Shown here piece by piece: positions 22,350-33,872 of a DNA stretch of 64,000 nt (the stretch's first letter is position 1; each line of letters opens with the position of its first letter). This DNA comes from Hippasteria phrygiana. Taxonomy: Eukaryota > Echinodermata > Asteroidea > Valvatida > Goniasteridae. The DNA lies in contig JAZGUH010000559.1 of NCBI GenBank assembly GCA_037893225.1, forward strand, positions 434,001 through 498,000, in the 5' to 3' direction. A program made the position numbers and the translations under genes. Below the pieces are notes generated by a model. The model worked only from the letters and a program-made list of their open reading frames with translations. It did no database searches and was not told where the DNA came from.

Positions 22350-23890
22350 CTTTATTTTAGATAACTATTTTATTTCTTTAAGATAAAAAAAATTAATTTG
22401 TTTTACCCATTATTTTAGCGATAGAGGGTGATGGGTGTAAAATATAGAAAGAGAGAAGAGTAGCGATATCGGGCGAGATAGAGTTGAGGGCTTATTGTAT
22501 ATACACACCCATTTCAACCTCGCAAACAATCCTAGATTCGCCAAAATAATTACCAGAGGCAAACGGTATGTTTGAGACGACACCCCAATTCTATACAACT
22601 CTTAGAAATTTTGGCTGACTCATAACCCGAAACATCTTAATTCTATACGACGACTCTTATAAATTTAGCTGAGTCAGCCGCCGGTATTCCGAAACCCCCA
22701 AACCTATACAACGACTCTTAGAAATTTAGTTGAGTCATAGTCGCCTGTATTCAGAAACACCCCAAACCTATACAACGACTCTTAGAAATTTGGAGTAAAG
22801 TCGACTAATCGCGTCGACTTTTTGGCTTGGAGAGGTTATACAGCTCAGGAAATTATGTGGTTCGTGAAGTTAGATTATATGATTCGGGAAATATATGGCT
22901 TGATATTTTGGGTGCAATTTAGGGGATTTTTTTTTTTTTTTTGCCAATAGCCTTTTTGAAAATCTGTTGGAATTTACGGCGCTATTTAAGAAAAACATAT
23001 ATTTATAATTTCTGGTGGAATTTCTGAGAATTATAATTTGAAATTTCTGAATTTAGGCTTATGATTTAGGGTTTGGGGTTTGGGGTTTGGGAATATATAA
23101 TTTGAGATTTGGGGTTTGAGATTTTATGATTGGAGATTTTGAGGTTTGGGATTTGAATTTAAGATTGGAGATTTTGAGGTTTGGGATTTGGGATTTGAGA
23201 TTTGAATTGGAGATTTGTGATTTGAATTGGAGATTTGTGATTTGAATTGGAGATTTGGGATTTGAATTTAAGATTTGATTTTGAGGCTTGTGATTTGAAT
23301 TGGAGATTTGAGTTTGAGATTTTAGATTTGGGGTTTGGGATTTTAGATTTGGGGTTTGGGATTTAGGATTTGAATTTAAGATTTGATTTTAAGATTTTAG
23401 ATTTGGGATTTGGGATTTGGGATTTTTGTTTAAGATTTTAGATTTGGGATTTGGGATTTTAGTTCAAGATTTTAGATTTGGGGTTTGGGATTTGAATTTA
23501 AGATTTGATTTTAAGATTTTAGATTTGGGATTTGAGTTTGAGATTTTAGATTTGGGATTTGGGTTTTTAGTTTAAGATTTTAGATATTTTAGTTTAAGAT
23601 TTTAGATTTGGGATTTTAGATTTTGATTTTAAGATTTTAGATTTGGGATTTGAGTTTGAGCTTTTAGATTTGGGATTTGGGATTTTAGTTTAAGATTTGG
23701 GATTTTAGATTTGGGATTTTAGAGAGAGATTTTTGGGTGATTTTAGAGAGATTTTTGGGCGCGAAATTTGGGCGATTTTGGGCGGAGAGCTTTTTTCTCG
23801 GTTTTCGATTTTTAGAGGTTTTTGAAATTGTTGTCGTATAGGGGTAGGAGAAATTTAGAGGTGGTCTGAAATCGGCCTTTACCTACTACT
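22350..23890 (-). repeat. Right terminal inverted repeat
   Basis: Inverted match to 690-1779, extending to within one base of the polymerase ATG. It contains the same inner segment (22375-22620), ACGACTCTTAGAAATTT repeats (22600-22800), an extra stretch with no left counterpart (about 22800-23040), a longer minisatellite, and the outer unique segment ending CCTACTACT at 23890. Confidence 0.9.
23040..23760 (+). repeat. Telomere-like minisatellite in the right TIR
   Basis: Tandem GATTTGGGATTTGGGATTT, TTTTAGATTTGGGG and GAATTGGAGATTTG words. The G-rich strand is the plus strand, running 5' to 3' towards the right end, mirroring the left side. About 190 bp longer than the left array. Confidence 0.85.
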
Positions 23891-23895
23891 ACATC
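23891..23895. repeat. Target-site duplication, right copy (ACATC)
   Basis: Direct repeat of 685-689, immediately outside the terminal CCTACTACT. Confidence 0.75.
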
Positions 23896-25150
23896 GATAA
23901 ATTAGACAGAAAATGAAAATGAGAAATATACGAAACAGCGGTTATTTCAATCACTTTTCCCCGTAACAAATTGGCTGTCCGCCTCCAATAGTAGTTAGCC
24001 ACTGTTTCTGTATAGAATTTGGCCACATCATGCACCTATACGTTGTAAAATCTCAACCTCTCCAATGATACCATTTTTGGCCTGAATTAAATATTCTTTG
24101 AATCAGAAAGAAATTTGCAAATGATCCTCAACTAGTTCTGCAACATCAGGGGCGGTTTTACATGTACACCAAACAATTTTGAGGGCATTATTCTTGGGAA
24201 GATAACATTCTTTAAGTTTTGGAAACCTTCAGCTGTTTCTTTTTTTTGGGGGGGGGGGGGGGGGTTAAGCCCTTCGTAGAATCATGTCTGTTTTACCATT
24301 TTGGAATGGCCATATGAATGAAATTTCTTGTGTGTTTTTTAAAGAAATCTGAATGTGTTATTTTATTTTATTTCCTTTATTATTCAGTTTCTTTTTTCAT
24401 TGTTTATTTTGTTTTTTGGAGGAAGGGGGAATTAACTCTTCATTTTGTCTCGCATCCATACACGCTACAGCTTAAAAGCATGGTTGTTCTGGATGTTTTT
24501 CGCCACCAAAATAGTCAAAATACCGTAATACTAGAATGACATTTCACGAGAGGATTACAGTTACACACGTCAATCATGAATAATCAACAGCCCTGCAGTA
24601 GCCTATGGGAAAATTGGGCTTCTTTCTATGGGGCTCTGGTACTGGTAGGAGCCCCATGTAGTTCTAGGGGTAACGTACGGACACGTACACCCGACGTGAT
24701 TACAGAAACTAGACTAGTGAGTGTTTGCGATTTACATGCAATAATGCAGCTACGTCACACGCGCATGCAAATGCCAGACAGTTCTGCTCGCGATTTGGCG
24801 GCTACCGGACCTAATATTCATCAGAAATAGTCAGAATATTTTGGTCTGGGAACCAGACTAAGCGATTTGGCCGTGGCGTGTGTGTGTAGCGAGAGGGCGC
24901 TGTCGGCCGGCCGTGCGCGCTATACGTCGCACCGCTAAGGACGTCTTGGAACCAAGACTAGTCGTTGGCGTGTGTGCGATATAGTGCGTTTGTTTTCCCA
25001 AACAAACGTGGACTATAACAAAGGGAACAATATCGTCCGCGATTCCCAAAATACGTCCGCGATTGAGATCGTGTACAAAACCTATGGGAGTCTTCCGAAA
25101 AAGTTAAAGTACAAACAAAAGAGGGAACAATAGGACGTCCGCGTTCGACG
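23896..25150. other. Intergenic host sequence, no gene seen
   Basis: Unremarkable AT-balanced sequence with a G-run at about 24248-24265. Short inverted words GGTCTGGGAACCAGACT lie near 24843. Nothing coding is convincing. Confidence 0.5.
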
Positions 25151-26487
25151 GTGGATACCAGTGTTGTAGTCGAGACCTTCATGTCCAAGACCAAGACCGA
25201 GACCAAGGCTTTCGAGACCGAGACCAAGACCGAGACCAGCTCTTTTGAGACCGAGACCAGACTTCTGAGACCGAGACTTTTGCAGGCCGAGACCGAGACC
25301 GAGAACGAGATCACAACTTTCGAGACCGAGACCGAGACTGAGACCAAACATAAATAAAAATGTATGGTGTTGAAGCTGATTTTCCTCATGGAGTGTTGTG
25401 CTCTGCTTTAGATTAAAATGCTCAAAAAGATAACTTCCGACGGATGATAATTTGTGCTAATGACTCATATGGGGGATCATCTTATCCAGAAAATCTAGTT
25501 TTTCGGCTTTAACAAGGACCATTATCTTAAATTATGCAAGATATACATCTATAAAATTAAGTGCTCAGTTATAAAGTCTCACACAGCACGCAATCATCAA
25601 TTAAATAATTCCACAAGACTTGACGGTTATTATTTCACCTCTGGTAAATAGTTGTGTTTTCAGACTTTTGACATGCCGTACATTGTACGTGTACATATGG
25701 CACTGACAGGCAGATTGTAATTTCTCCTAATATTATTTGAATACAAAATTTTTACCGACTATAATTGTTGATTATCCAGAATGGACAATGCAACTGGATT
25801 TTCTGCGAAGTTGTTTATTGAAAGTTGATTTTTGAAGGAAGTCCTATCAATTTATTTTATTCACCTACATTTTCTTCCACAACACATACCCAACTATGTA
25901 TGTACAAAGTTTCAAACCCAATTAGCCTTGTACTTCTCTAGATATCCTTTTATGTAATTATATAAAACTACCTAATAGGCCAACACTAAAAGCATGCATT
26001 GTGTAAGCATTGAGCAAGAACGTCGAACGTGTCTACCTATTTGCACACATAGAAATTAAGCGCGCTTGTCGTCGGAATCCCATACCATGTGCACCAGTGA
26101 AATACATTGGCGACGCACAACTGCAGGTACCAGAACTCAGAATAAACAAGCTGCATTGACTGGTCGTCATTCCAGCTTCAATCTAATTCTTCAGCATGAA
26201 ACTTGTACTGATAAGTACAATGTTGTTTATGTTTGGATGAAGACTGGATTTTGTATGGCGCATTGTATTTTGCTGTGGTCTCGACTGGTCTCGGGGGTAA
26301 AACTCGAGACCTTGGCATCCGAGACCGAGACCGAGAACGAGACCTGCACTTTCGAGACCGAGACCAGCCCTCTCGAGACCAAGACTTTGCTAGGACGAGA
26401 CCGAGACCAAGACCGAGACCTCAAAAAGGTCTCGAGACCGTCTCGAGACCGAGACCAGGTCTCGAGACCTACAACACTGGTGGATAC
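25151..26487. mobile_element. Non-autonomous hAT element with GAGACC subterminal arrays
   Basis: The 8-bp direct repeat GTGGATAC (25151-25158 and 26480-26487) flanks inverted termini CAGTGTTGTAG...CTACAACACTG, so the element proper is 25159-26479. An 8-bp duplication with CAGTG ends is diagnostic of the hAT superfamily. Both subterminal zones (25165-25350 and 26280-26470) are arrays of GAGACC/GAGACCGAGACCAAGACC. The middle 0.9 kb has no transposase. Open frames in the arrays are repeat artefacts. Confidence 0.9.
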
Positions 26488-27844
26488 ACACCTAAGTGTA
26501 TGTGCAATGTCATGGTATTGCATTACACGTGAGGACATGCCCATTTATAAATTGCTGTCAAAACTTAACAAATTCTTACAGCCAGGGGACAAAATATTCT
26601 CAAAGAAAACTAGAACAATTTCAAAATGAAGCTAACACATAAAATTCATTTTGAAAAAGCGAAAGCTAAAAGATTGAAAAAATGTTGTCATTATATGCGA
26701 AAATCCGCAATAACTGCCTCGGGTGGCCTAAGTTTCTACAAGCAAAACACAGAAAATGAGCAACCATCCAATATCAATCCTCCTCAATCCTGTGCCTTGA
26801 CATGGAATAAAATGCATCCAATATATTTTTTAAATACTAATCCGCCCGGGCGAAATAGCGGGCGCGAAATTATTTTTTGGCCATGTCCTAAATACGCTTT
26901 CGTAGTACTTGGATTATACATCACGTTATACCATGTTTTCTTCCTAAATGGTTATACACTGCCAGGCCAGACGTATTATCGCCGTTTGTGAGTTAGCCAC
27001 GCCCCTTAGACAACTTTACACACGTGCAGCACGTGGATGCGATGCGCGAAACGCGCAGTAGCTTATTACGGGGAATCATTGCATACACGCTCTCTCTGAC
27101 CGGATGCAGGAGTTGTCTCAGATTTCTGAGACAACTTTGCCCACCTGTGCAACTGTGCATGCAACTTTCCTGCGACCACTTCTTGCAAAAAGTGGGAAAA
27201 TATCTTTTCTCAATTTCCAGCTGCTCGTTATAACGCGTATCTGAATAATGCAGACTCCCCGGACCCCACTCACATTATTTTCACCATCCGAGAATCGGAA
27301 AACCTTAAGAAATATAAACAGAACAAACTACGCTAAACTGGATTGGCCAATGTGCCGCAAACAAAATTAGTATATGAAAACGTAATGGGCCGGTTTAGCG
27401 TTTGCGTTAAATTTGACGTGTATTCGCGTACTGCGTTTCAACGAACAGGGCGCACATGCAGCCGAATAATGCGCGTCTTTGGAATGTTTTATGTTTGTCT
27501 TTAGTAGATTTGGAATATCATGTGATGTTCAACCATCGGAGGAAGGAACAACATTGATCTCCATTATACAGATTATGGCGATCAATGTGTTCAACAGACG
27601 CTACGATTGGATTATAGTCATAAACAGCGATCGGTCAATTGACTCGAAGGTTACCCACCTGGTTCATCGATTACGCACATTATATGCGTGTATTATGGCA
27701 CATCGATCACGCACGCACGCAAATGTGTAAACACTAGCCCAGTATGGACTCCCTTCGCGTTGCAAGGTTGGACTCCCTTCGCGTTGCAAGGGAGTCCAGA
27801 ATATGAAGCTACTGGAAGTAGTCGAAAAAAATTAGAAACAAAAT
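26488..27844. other. Intergenic, no recognised gene
   Basis: One 121-codon open frame (26626-26991, plus) has no recognisable domain and is probably chance. A short direct repeat GGACTCCCTTCGCGTTGCAAG occurs in part twice near 27745-27790. Otherwise nothing stands out. Confidence 0.4.
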
Positions 27845-28640
27845 TACAATATTTTTACCTCACTGTAGACACTAATTTCACGCCCATTATACTCTTTGTG
27901 TCTTTATCTATCCGTCCGTGAGGTTCACGAATTCCTTATGCTTCGCTGGCCGACATTTTTCAGGAAAATAAACTCAAAAGCAACGTTAAACTTGTAGACT
28001 CTTTTCATCAGTTTCAGACCAAGTATACGTACATAAAACGTATGTGTGCGTATAATTACGCGTGCACGCAAGCACCAGGCCGCGCGCGCGTGCACGCACA
28101 ATGCGCATGCGTGATTTGCCTAGTAACTGACCCCCTAACGCGCAGGCACAATAACTTGCGTAACGTTCGTGTTCGTAGTGAGGATCCTGCTTTGCGATAT
28201 GCCATATTCCTTCAAAACAGCATCGATTACGTCGTCCATAATAGCCTCCCAAATTCGTTCTTATTATCTTCTATAGCCCAAAACAGATTTGGAACTTTAA
28301 AAGTATCTGTAGACTACACAGAAAACACTTTTCAAGACCGTCCGTACCGCGCAGCGAGCCCAAACGGTAGTGCGCATGCGAGTGGTTGCCAGGCAAATCG
28401 CGCGTGCGCATTGCGCCTGCGCTGCACGCAGCAGCATCGCACGCAGAATTTCGGAGGTCGCGCGCGCGCGTATGTCATGAAACTGATGAAAAGAGGCTAC
28501 AAGTTTAACGTTGCGTTTGAGTATATTTTCCTGGAAAACGTCGGCCAGCGAATCATATGGAATTCCTGAACCTAACGGACAGATAGATAAGGACACAAAG
28601 TGTATGTGTGGGCATGAAATTAGCTTCTACAACGAGGTAA
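27845..28640. mobile_element. Foldback element, ~280-bp inverted arms
   Basis: The left arm (27845-28140) and right arm (28350-28640) are inverted copies, e.g. GCTTCGCTGGCCGACATTTT versus the complement of AAAACGTCGGCCAGCGAATC. The arms share TTTACCTC near the ends, CTTTTCATCAGTTTC, GC-alternating CGCGCGCG tracts and GATTTGCCT. The centre contains no gene. The arms have diverged by point changes and small indels, so the element is not recent. Confidence 0.8.
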
Positions 28641-28750
28641 AATGTGAAAAAATCCTGTTAAAGTTTTGATTTCAATGAATGCGACATCTCGTATCCAGGA
28701 CGTTAGTCGTAGTGCAATGAAGACATCGTCCGTAGTGCAATGAAGACATC

Positions 28751-28815
28751 GTCCAACCTGGGCTATGTAAACACCTTCAATCCGGCGGTGACCTCCGTCC
28801 TAGCCCAGGTTGGAC
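28751..28815. repeat. Perfect 15-bp inverted repeat
   Basis: GTCCAACCTGGGCTA at 28751-28765 and its exact complement at 28801-28815, with a 35-nt spacer. It is preceded by two direct copies of TAGTGCAATGAAGACATCGT. Confidence 0.8.
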
Positions 28816-30639
28816 GTCCTCGTTTTGCTTTATCCGCAACGTATAGGGAGTCGGCTAGGGGTTTGTCCAATTGTTCATATTATTACATTCTGGCAAGGAC
28901 CCTCATTGGTTTTGTCATAGATCATGCAAGGTACACAGTTTTCAAACGGGGATCTTTCTCATCCTGTTGTCCTCTGTTTTAAAGATTCCATATTGAATGA
29001 AAAAAAAACCGCCTATACCCTCCCACCTTGGCATGATATAATACATTGGCATACACCAGCTTTCCCACGTAAAAGACCCGTCAAGACGGAACTTATAAAA
29101 GCCTCACAAAATCAGTGTCGATAATGGAAATACAGCAACTAAGATTAAAACAAGTCATACTAACCTTAGTTACAATCTGTACCTGTCGGGGTGATCTGGT
29201 TGTGTTGTCCCCAACAATTTGTTGATTTGCTACCCAAAAAGAAGTATTTTCAAGATGGGTAAAAACACTCGACCGATCGATCGCAAGGTAGATGAAAAGA
29301 GAAAGAGACTTGGCCAGGAACAAGGCCCTATCACCCGCGGTAGTGGCGCTGAAAATCAATGCGCCCGGTGAAGCCCAGTGTCATGTACCTATAATATCGG
29401 GGACGTAATTGGATGGCGCGGAAGAATTCCACTCAGTAGGCCTATAACGTTATCAGGCTCACAATGGTAGACTCCCTTTCGGCAACCTCGTTACCATGGG
29501 TACGATCTTGCTGCGCCATGTTTTTCCCACCCTGCCTTGCCCGTGGAGTCGAGGCTGCCCTTTCGGTTTCTCACAACTATTTCAGGTGATTACGACTTGA
29601 CGCCCAACATTTGTTTTTGCCTGATATATCGATTTGCTGCGTCATGTCGCTTTCAAAAAAGAAAGATAGGAGGCCCTGTTTTTACTTCTTTTTTAGATCA
29701 CGACAGGAAATATTTTTCCAAGTTGGCCGCTCCGCGAGAAACACTGGCCAAAAGTTGGCCAAAAGTTGGCCAAAAGTTGGCCAAAAGATAATAAATTACT
29801 ACAGTCAAGAGAGTCACTAAATCTGAATGCATATTTAATGTTATTCCCATGAACAACGAATACAGCAAATTATTTGATAATACACCGATCATAATTAAAA
29901 ATGAAGAGGCAAAGTTACATCATTTTACATGTACAGTATATCACTATACAACTAAATAAAATCTAAAATCAACACCAACCGGGGATTACATGTGTAAATC
30001 GGTTTTAGTAAAATGCCCATTAAACATAATATTCACACCACCAATGATCGTGTATTGAAAAAGTTCATTGCAGGTAAAGAAAGAAAGGCCCGAGCCCTTC
30101 CGTTTTAACTCCAGTATCATCACTATATTGGTAAAACGTTGCTTTGAAATTGTTGAGCATTAACATTTCACAAGAATAAAAATATAAACGGCTTCTGTCA
30201 TTCAGTTTGCCAAACCCACCAAGATATAGATCACCTCATCTAATGACAAAAATTCAAATTAGTTCAGTTTTCAAATAGGAGATTTTGAGACTACGATTAG
30301 GCCTATTAAGATTATTTTTTCTGCGAAGGGCAAATGGCAGTAGATTATACAGAACTATTATGGAAAAAAGGCCTCCAATAGTGGTTTGTTAATGGTGCTT
30401 CATGTTCCTGCCATAATATATGCGGAGATTAAGACGGTGTCCGATACTTGGCTACGGCTTTAAATTAATACACGAGTCTATGGGAAGCGGCTGCAGCCGC
30501 TACCATAGACATGTGTGTAACATCCAGCCGTATCCAAGTAATCCGGATAAGGCATAATCCGGAATGTAGAAGATGTCCTTGATTCAGACAATTAAATTGG
30601 AGAACTAGAGACACAATACACCAAATAACTAACTCTTAA
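28816..30639. other. Intergenic, no gene seen
   Basis: AT-rich sequence without a convincing coding region. It contains four tandem copies of the 11-mer TGGCCAAAAGT (29745-29788). Confidence 0.5.
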
Positions 30640-32936
30640 AAGAGAAGTGTGCTTTTCTGCTGTTAAAATAGCAGAAAAGCAGATTGAACGTTTTGCCAAA
30701 ATGCATTTTTCTACTATTCTGCTTTTCTGCTGCCAGAAAAGCAGAATTTACTTTTTCCCCTACACTGGCGGTTCAAAAAGGGACACCTGCTTTTCTGCTT
30801 CAATGCGACCAGAAAAGCCGATCGAACATTTCGAGCAAATCTATTTTTCTACTTTTCTGCTTTCCGAGAGAGCAGATCGAACGTTGTAGCCATGGCGGTT
30901 CAAAAGTGGACATCTGCTTTTCTGCTAGCAGAAAAGCAGATTGAACGTTTTTGTCACGGTGGTTCAAAAGTGGACATCTGCTTTTCTGCCAGCAGACTGA
31001 GCCGATTGAACGCTTTTGATGCTTGTCGGCCACTCCAGTATACCCCGCCAAAAATGGACGGTTCCAAGTGACTCCGCCTCCGACATACGTCTCACACTGT
31101 GTGATGTTTATCTGTCCAATCCAAAGACTGGAATTATTAACGATATCAAAGCTAAGAATAGAAATACGCGCGAGCCAAGCAGTGGGGATAAGACTTTGAA
31201 GTGCCGACATAGTGCGCTGTTGTGACGCCGTACCCTGTTTTTTTTCTTTTCAATTTTGATGAGAGTAGTGTTTGGAAAATTGAGGAGGGGTGTCCTTCCG
31301 ATGGGGAGGATGTCATTTTTTTATTTTCTCAGTTTCCAGCTCCAACCCGCTCCTGATACAACCAATATAGAATAGACAATGACATTTCTGAAAAGAAAAC
31401 GTCCACTTCTCTTTGGAGATATGAAGACTGGATTTGTGTCTGTTTTTGTTTGCATAATGGGACCCTAACTTTCAGCCCACAAAAAAAGTCAGTCGAAACA
31501 TCTCCGATTTCCATTTAATAATATTGATTCACCACCAACCCGCTCCCCTTCCCCTCGCACAACTATATACGTTAAAAATATTCATCCAAGATAGTCCGCT
31601 ATTCTCCTGGCGACTTTTCCTGTCATTGGTTTTGTACGCAAATAAACTAAATCGCCTTCGATTGGATAATGAAACTCCGCAGGTGTGCCCCCGTGCATGT
31701 GAACCATAAACATGACCCTTGACACAAACACGTGCAACACAAGAAATTTAAAGAATTCGGCTTTTTTCAAGAAGTGTCTTGGGAATGTCCAAAACTGATT
31801 AAACTGATGTCTGACTATTTTGATCCATCTTTTTAGGCATAGGCTAAGAACCTCGCTTGATTGTTTGTTTGTTTTTTGGTTGGTTTTTGTCAATTTATAG
31901 ACGGTAAAACTGGAAATAATGGAAATATGCCTATTATAATTATGCATATGCGGCGGAACGTGGGGGGAAGGCATTGGCCCCCCTTTTTCCACTTGGGGGA
32001 AACCGGCCGGCACCGGCGCTGCTTTCCCCCCCCCCCCCCCCCCACCCCCCAGTTTCAAAAGTATTCAGCCCTGCCTGTATTAGGCCTATATCATGGAGGA
32101 AGGAATATAGATAAACGCCATGTGCAGGTGTCCTAGTGCATGGTGGGAAAACTAGGCGTGCTTCCCTTAAAACAATTCTTCTTTTTTTGCTGATTGTCAT
32201 TCTAATGATTTAAAGCATCATTTTAAAATTATTGGGGAATTCTCATGTAATTTCCAATTTCTCGGGGGTAAAAAACGGGGGATAATTATACTTTCCGATC
32301 CCCTTCACCGGGCAGGATATATTTCCGTCGCCAGGAATTGGTTTTCGGCATTATAATCAAATATAAGCGTTTAGAAACGGCGGTCGGGCTAAATCAAAGG
32401 GTACCAGTGGTGGTCGCGTAAAAACAGGGTACAGCGTCATAACAGCGCACACTGTCGGCACTTCAAAGTCTTATCTAAACTTCTTGGCTGGCGCGTAACA
32501 CGGTCTTTGGATTGGACAGATAAACGACCATAAAGTGTGATGACGTACGCTGGATCTGGAGGCGGAGTCACTTGGAACCGTCCATTTTTTGGCGGGTACT
32601 GGAGTGGCCGACAAGCATCAAAAGCGTTCAATCGGCTCAGTCTGCTGGCAGAAAAGCAGATGTCCACTTTTGAACCACCGTGACAAAAACGTTCAATCTG
32701 CTTTTCTGCTAGCAGAAAAGCAGATGTCCACTTTTGAACCGCCATGGCTACAACGTTCGATCTGCTCTCTCGGAAAGCAGAAAAGTAGAAAAATGCATTT
32801 TGGCAAAACGTTCAATCTGCTTTTCTGCTAGCAGAAAATTTGAAAAGTAGAAAAATGCATTTTACCAAAACGTTCAATCTGCTTTTCTGCTATTTTAACA
32901 GTAGAAAAGCAGATGTCCACTTTTGAACCTCCATAA
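30640..32936. mobile_element. 2.3-kb foldback element built from TTTTCTGC hairpin modules
   Basis: The left arm (about 30640-31235) is inverted relative to the right arm (about 32415-32936). Each arm repeats a module of GGTTCAAAAGTGGACATC followed by a hairpin such as CTTTTCTGCTAGCAGAAAAG, then AGATTGAACGTTTT. Inner arm ends share CCAAGTGACTCCGCCTCC / GGAGGCGGAGTCACTTGG and TCTTATC...CACTTCAAAGTC words. The 1.2-kb centre (31240-32410) has no gene; it includes a run of about 20 C at 32022-32042. No TSD was established. Confidence 0.8.
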
Positions 32937-33189
32937 TGGAGTGGTAATGTGGCGGACGGCCGTCTACAACTTGAACGGCCAAAGCGCAATCCAGATTTTG
33001 TATAGAGATCAGTGATCGTGCAGCGTCGCGCTTATTCGTTCCATGCAGTGCGCCCTCTGACGGTACGATTAGACCAACTCATGGGCTCGCACCATCGTCT
33101 TGGGAATCCTGCACTAGCGGTTTAACTTTTTCTTTATTTCTCCCTACACGCTACACGATATCCATTATCGATCTCTGTCGTCTTGAACC

Positions 33190-33284
33190 ATGTTTACATG
33201 TGGGCGCCGCCATGTTTACATGTGGGCGCCGCCATGTTTACATGTGGGCGCCGCCATGTTTACATGTGGGCGCCGCCATGTGAC
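33190..33284. repeat. 22-bp tandem repeat, four copies
   Basis: CATGTTTACATGTGGGCGCCGC repeated four times with no visible differences, then CATGTGACGG. GGGCGCC and CATG palindromes fall in every unit. Confidence 0.9.
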
Positions 33285-33399
33285 GGTTGCTTGCAGGTTC
33301 CACTCAAATACTGCTGCTCTATGGCAGGAATTACACAACTTCGCGGTCCAGTCGTAAATCTGTACTTACAGTACAGGATATAGCGAATTTAGTAACAAC

Positions 33400-33872
33400 T
33401 GGGGGGGGGGGGGGGGGGGGGGGGGGGGTTCGTTGGGAGGGAGGATATGTTTAGCAGGGGTAGCAAGGAGTTTTGCGGGGGGGGGGGGGGGGGGGGTGGC
33501 ATTTTTGGGCGTACACTTTCCCAGAAAGTCGACCGCCACAATGTTTGGCCTGTATCAGGGGAGGGGGGGGGGGGGGGGGGGTACTTTTTCCGACGTTGGT
33601 GGCGCCATTTAACCTCCTTGTTTTGCTCTTTACATATACACGCAAAATAAGACCATTCATGGCAACAGCGCCGGGACACTTCTGAAAGTAGGCGGCAAAA
33701 GCAGTGCCGGTGCCGGCCGGCTGCTGCCCTTTTCTATGTTTTTCTTTACGCAAAACTGCCAATTTAAAAAGTGGGGGAAATGCCCCCCCCCCCCCAGCCC
33801 CTGTTGATTCAGAGTTCTGGTTTCCTGGTTTGCAACTGTAGGCGTACAGGAGGAGGGGGGGGGGGGGGGAGA
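33400..33872. repeat. Cluster of long G/C homopolymer runs
   Basis: Runs of 12-27 G (33402-33428, 33478-33496, 33563-33581, 33855-33869) and of C (33784-33797) within 470 bp, separated by ordinary sequence. Poly-Gly and poly-Pro open frames here are artefacts. Confidence 0.8.

Larger units (their letters stand above)
690..23890. mobile_element. 23.2-kb TIR-bounded endogenous virus-like element (Polinton/giant-virus hybrid)
   Basis: Both ends match as inverted repeats beginning AGTAGTAGGTAAAGGC, flanked by the ACATC duplication, so the full integrated unit is visible. Inside are fragments of a Polinton-type family B polymerase, a PCNA-like clamp, a VLTF3-like late transcription factor and two unknown genes. 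Genes read inward from both TIRs. The 5'-AG terminus is typical of Polintons, while PCNA and VLTF3 are typical of nucleocytoplasmic large DNA viruses. I see no major capsid protein, packaging ATPase, protease or integrase, and the polymerase is truncated, so this copy is internally deleted and cannot be autonomous. A 14.6-kb repeat block sits inside the polymerase gene. That this is an old, decayed viral integration is inference from frame breaks. Some breaks fall in homopolymers and could be assembly errors. Confidence 0.85.

Noticed and set aside
690..23890. Bacterial or free-virus contamination of the assembly
   Set aside because: The element is flanked by a target duplication and continues into host sequence with SINEs and spliced genes, so it is integrated.
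25082..26544. Arg/Glu/Thr-rich frames on both strands
   Set aside because: GAGACC arrays of the hAT element translated in several frames.
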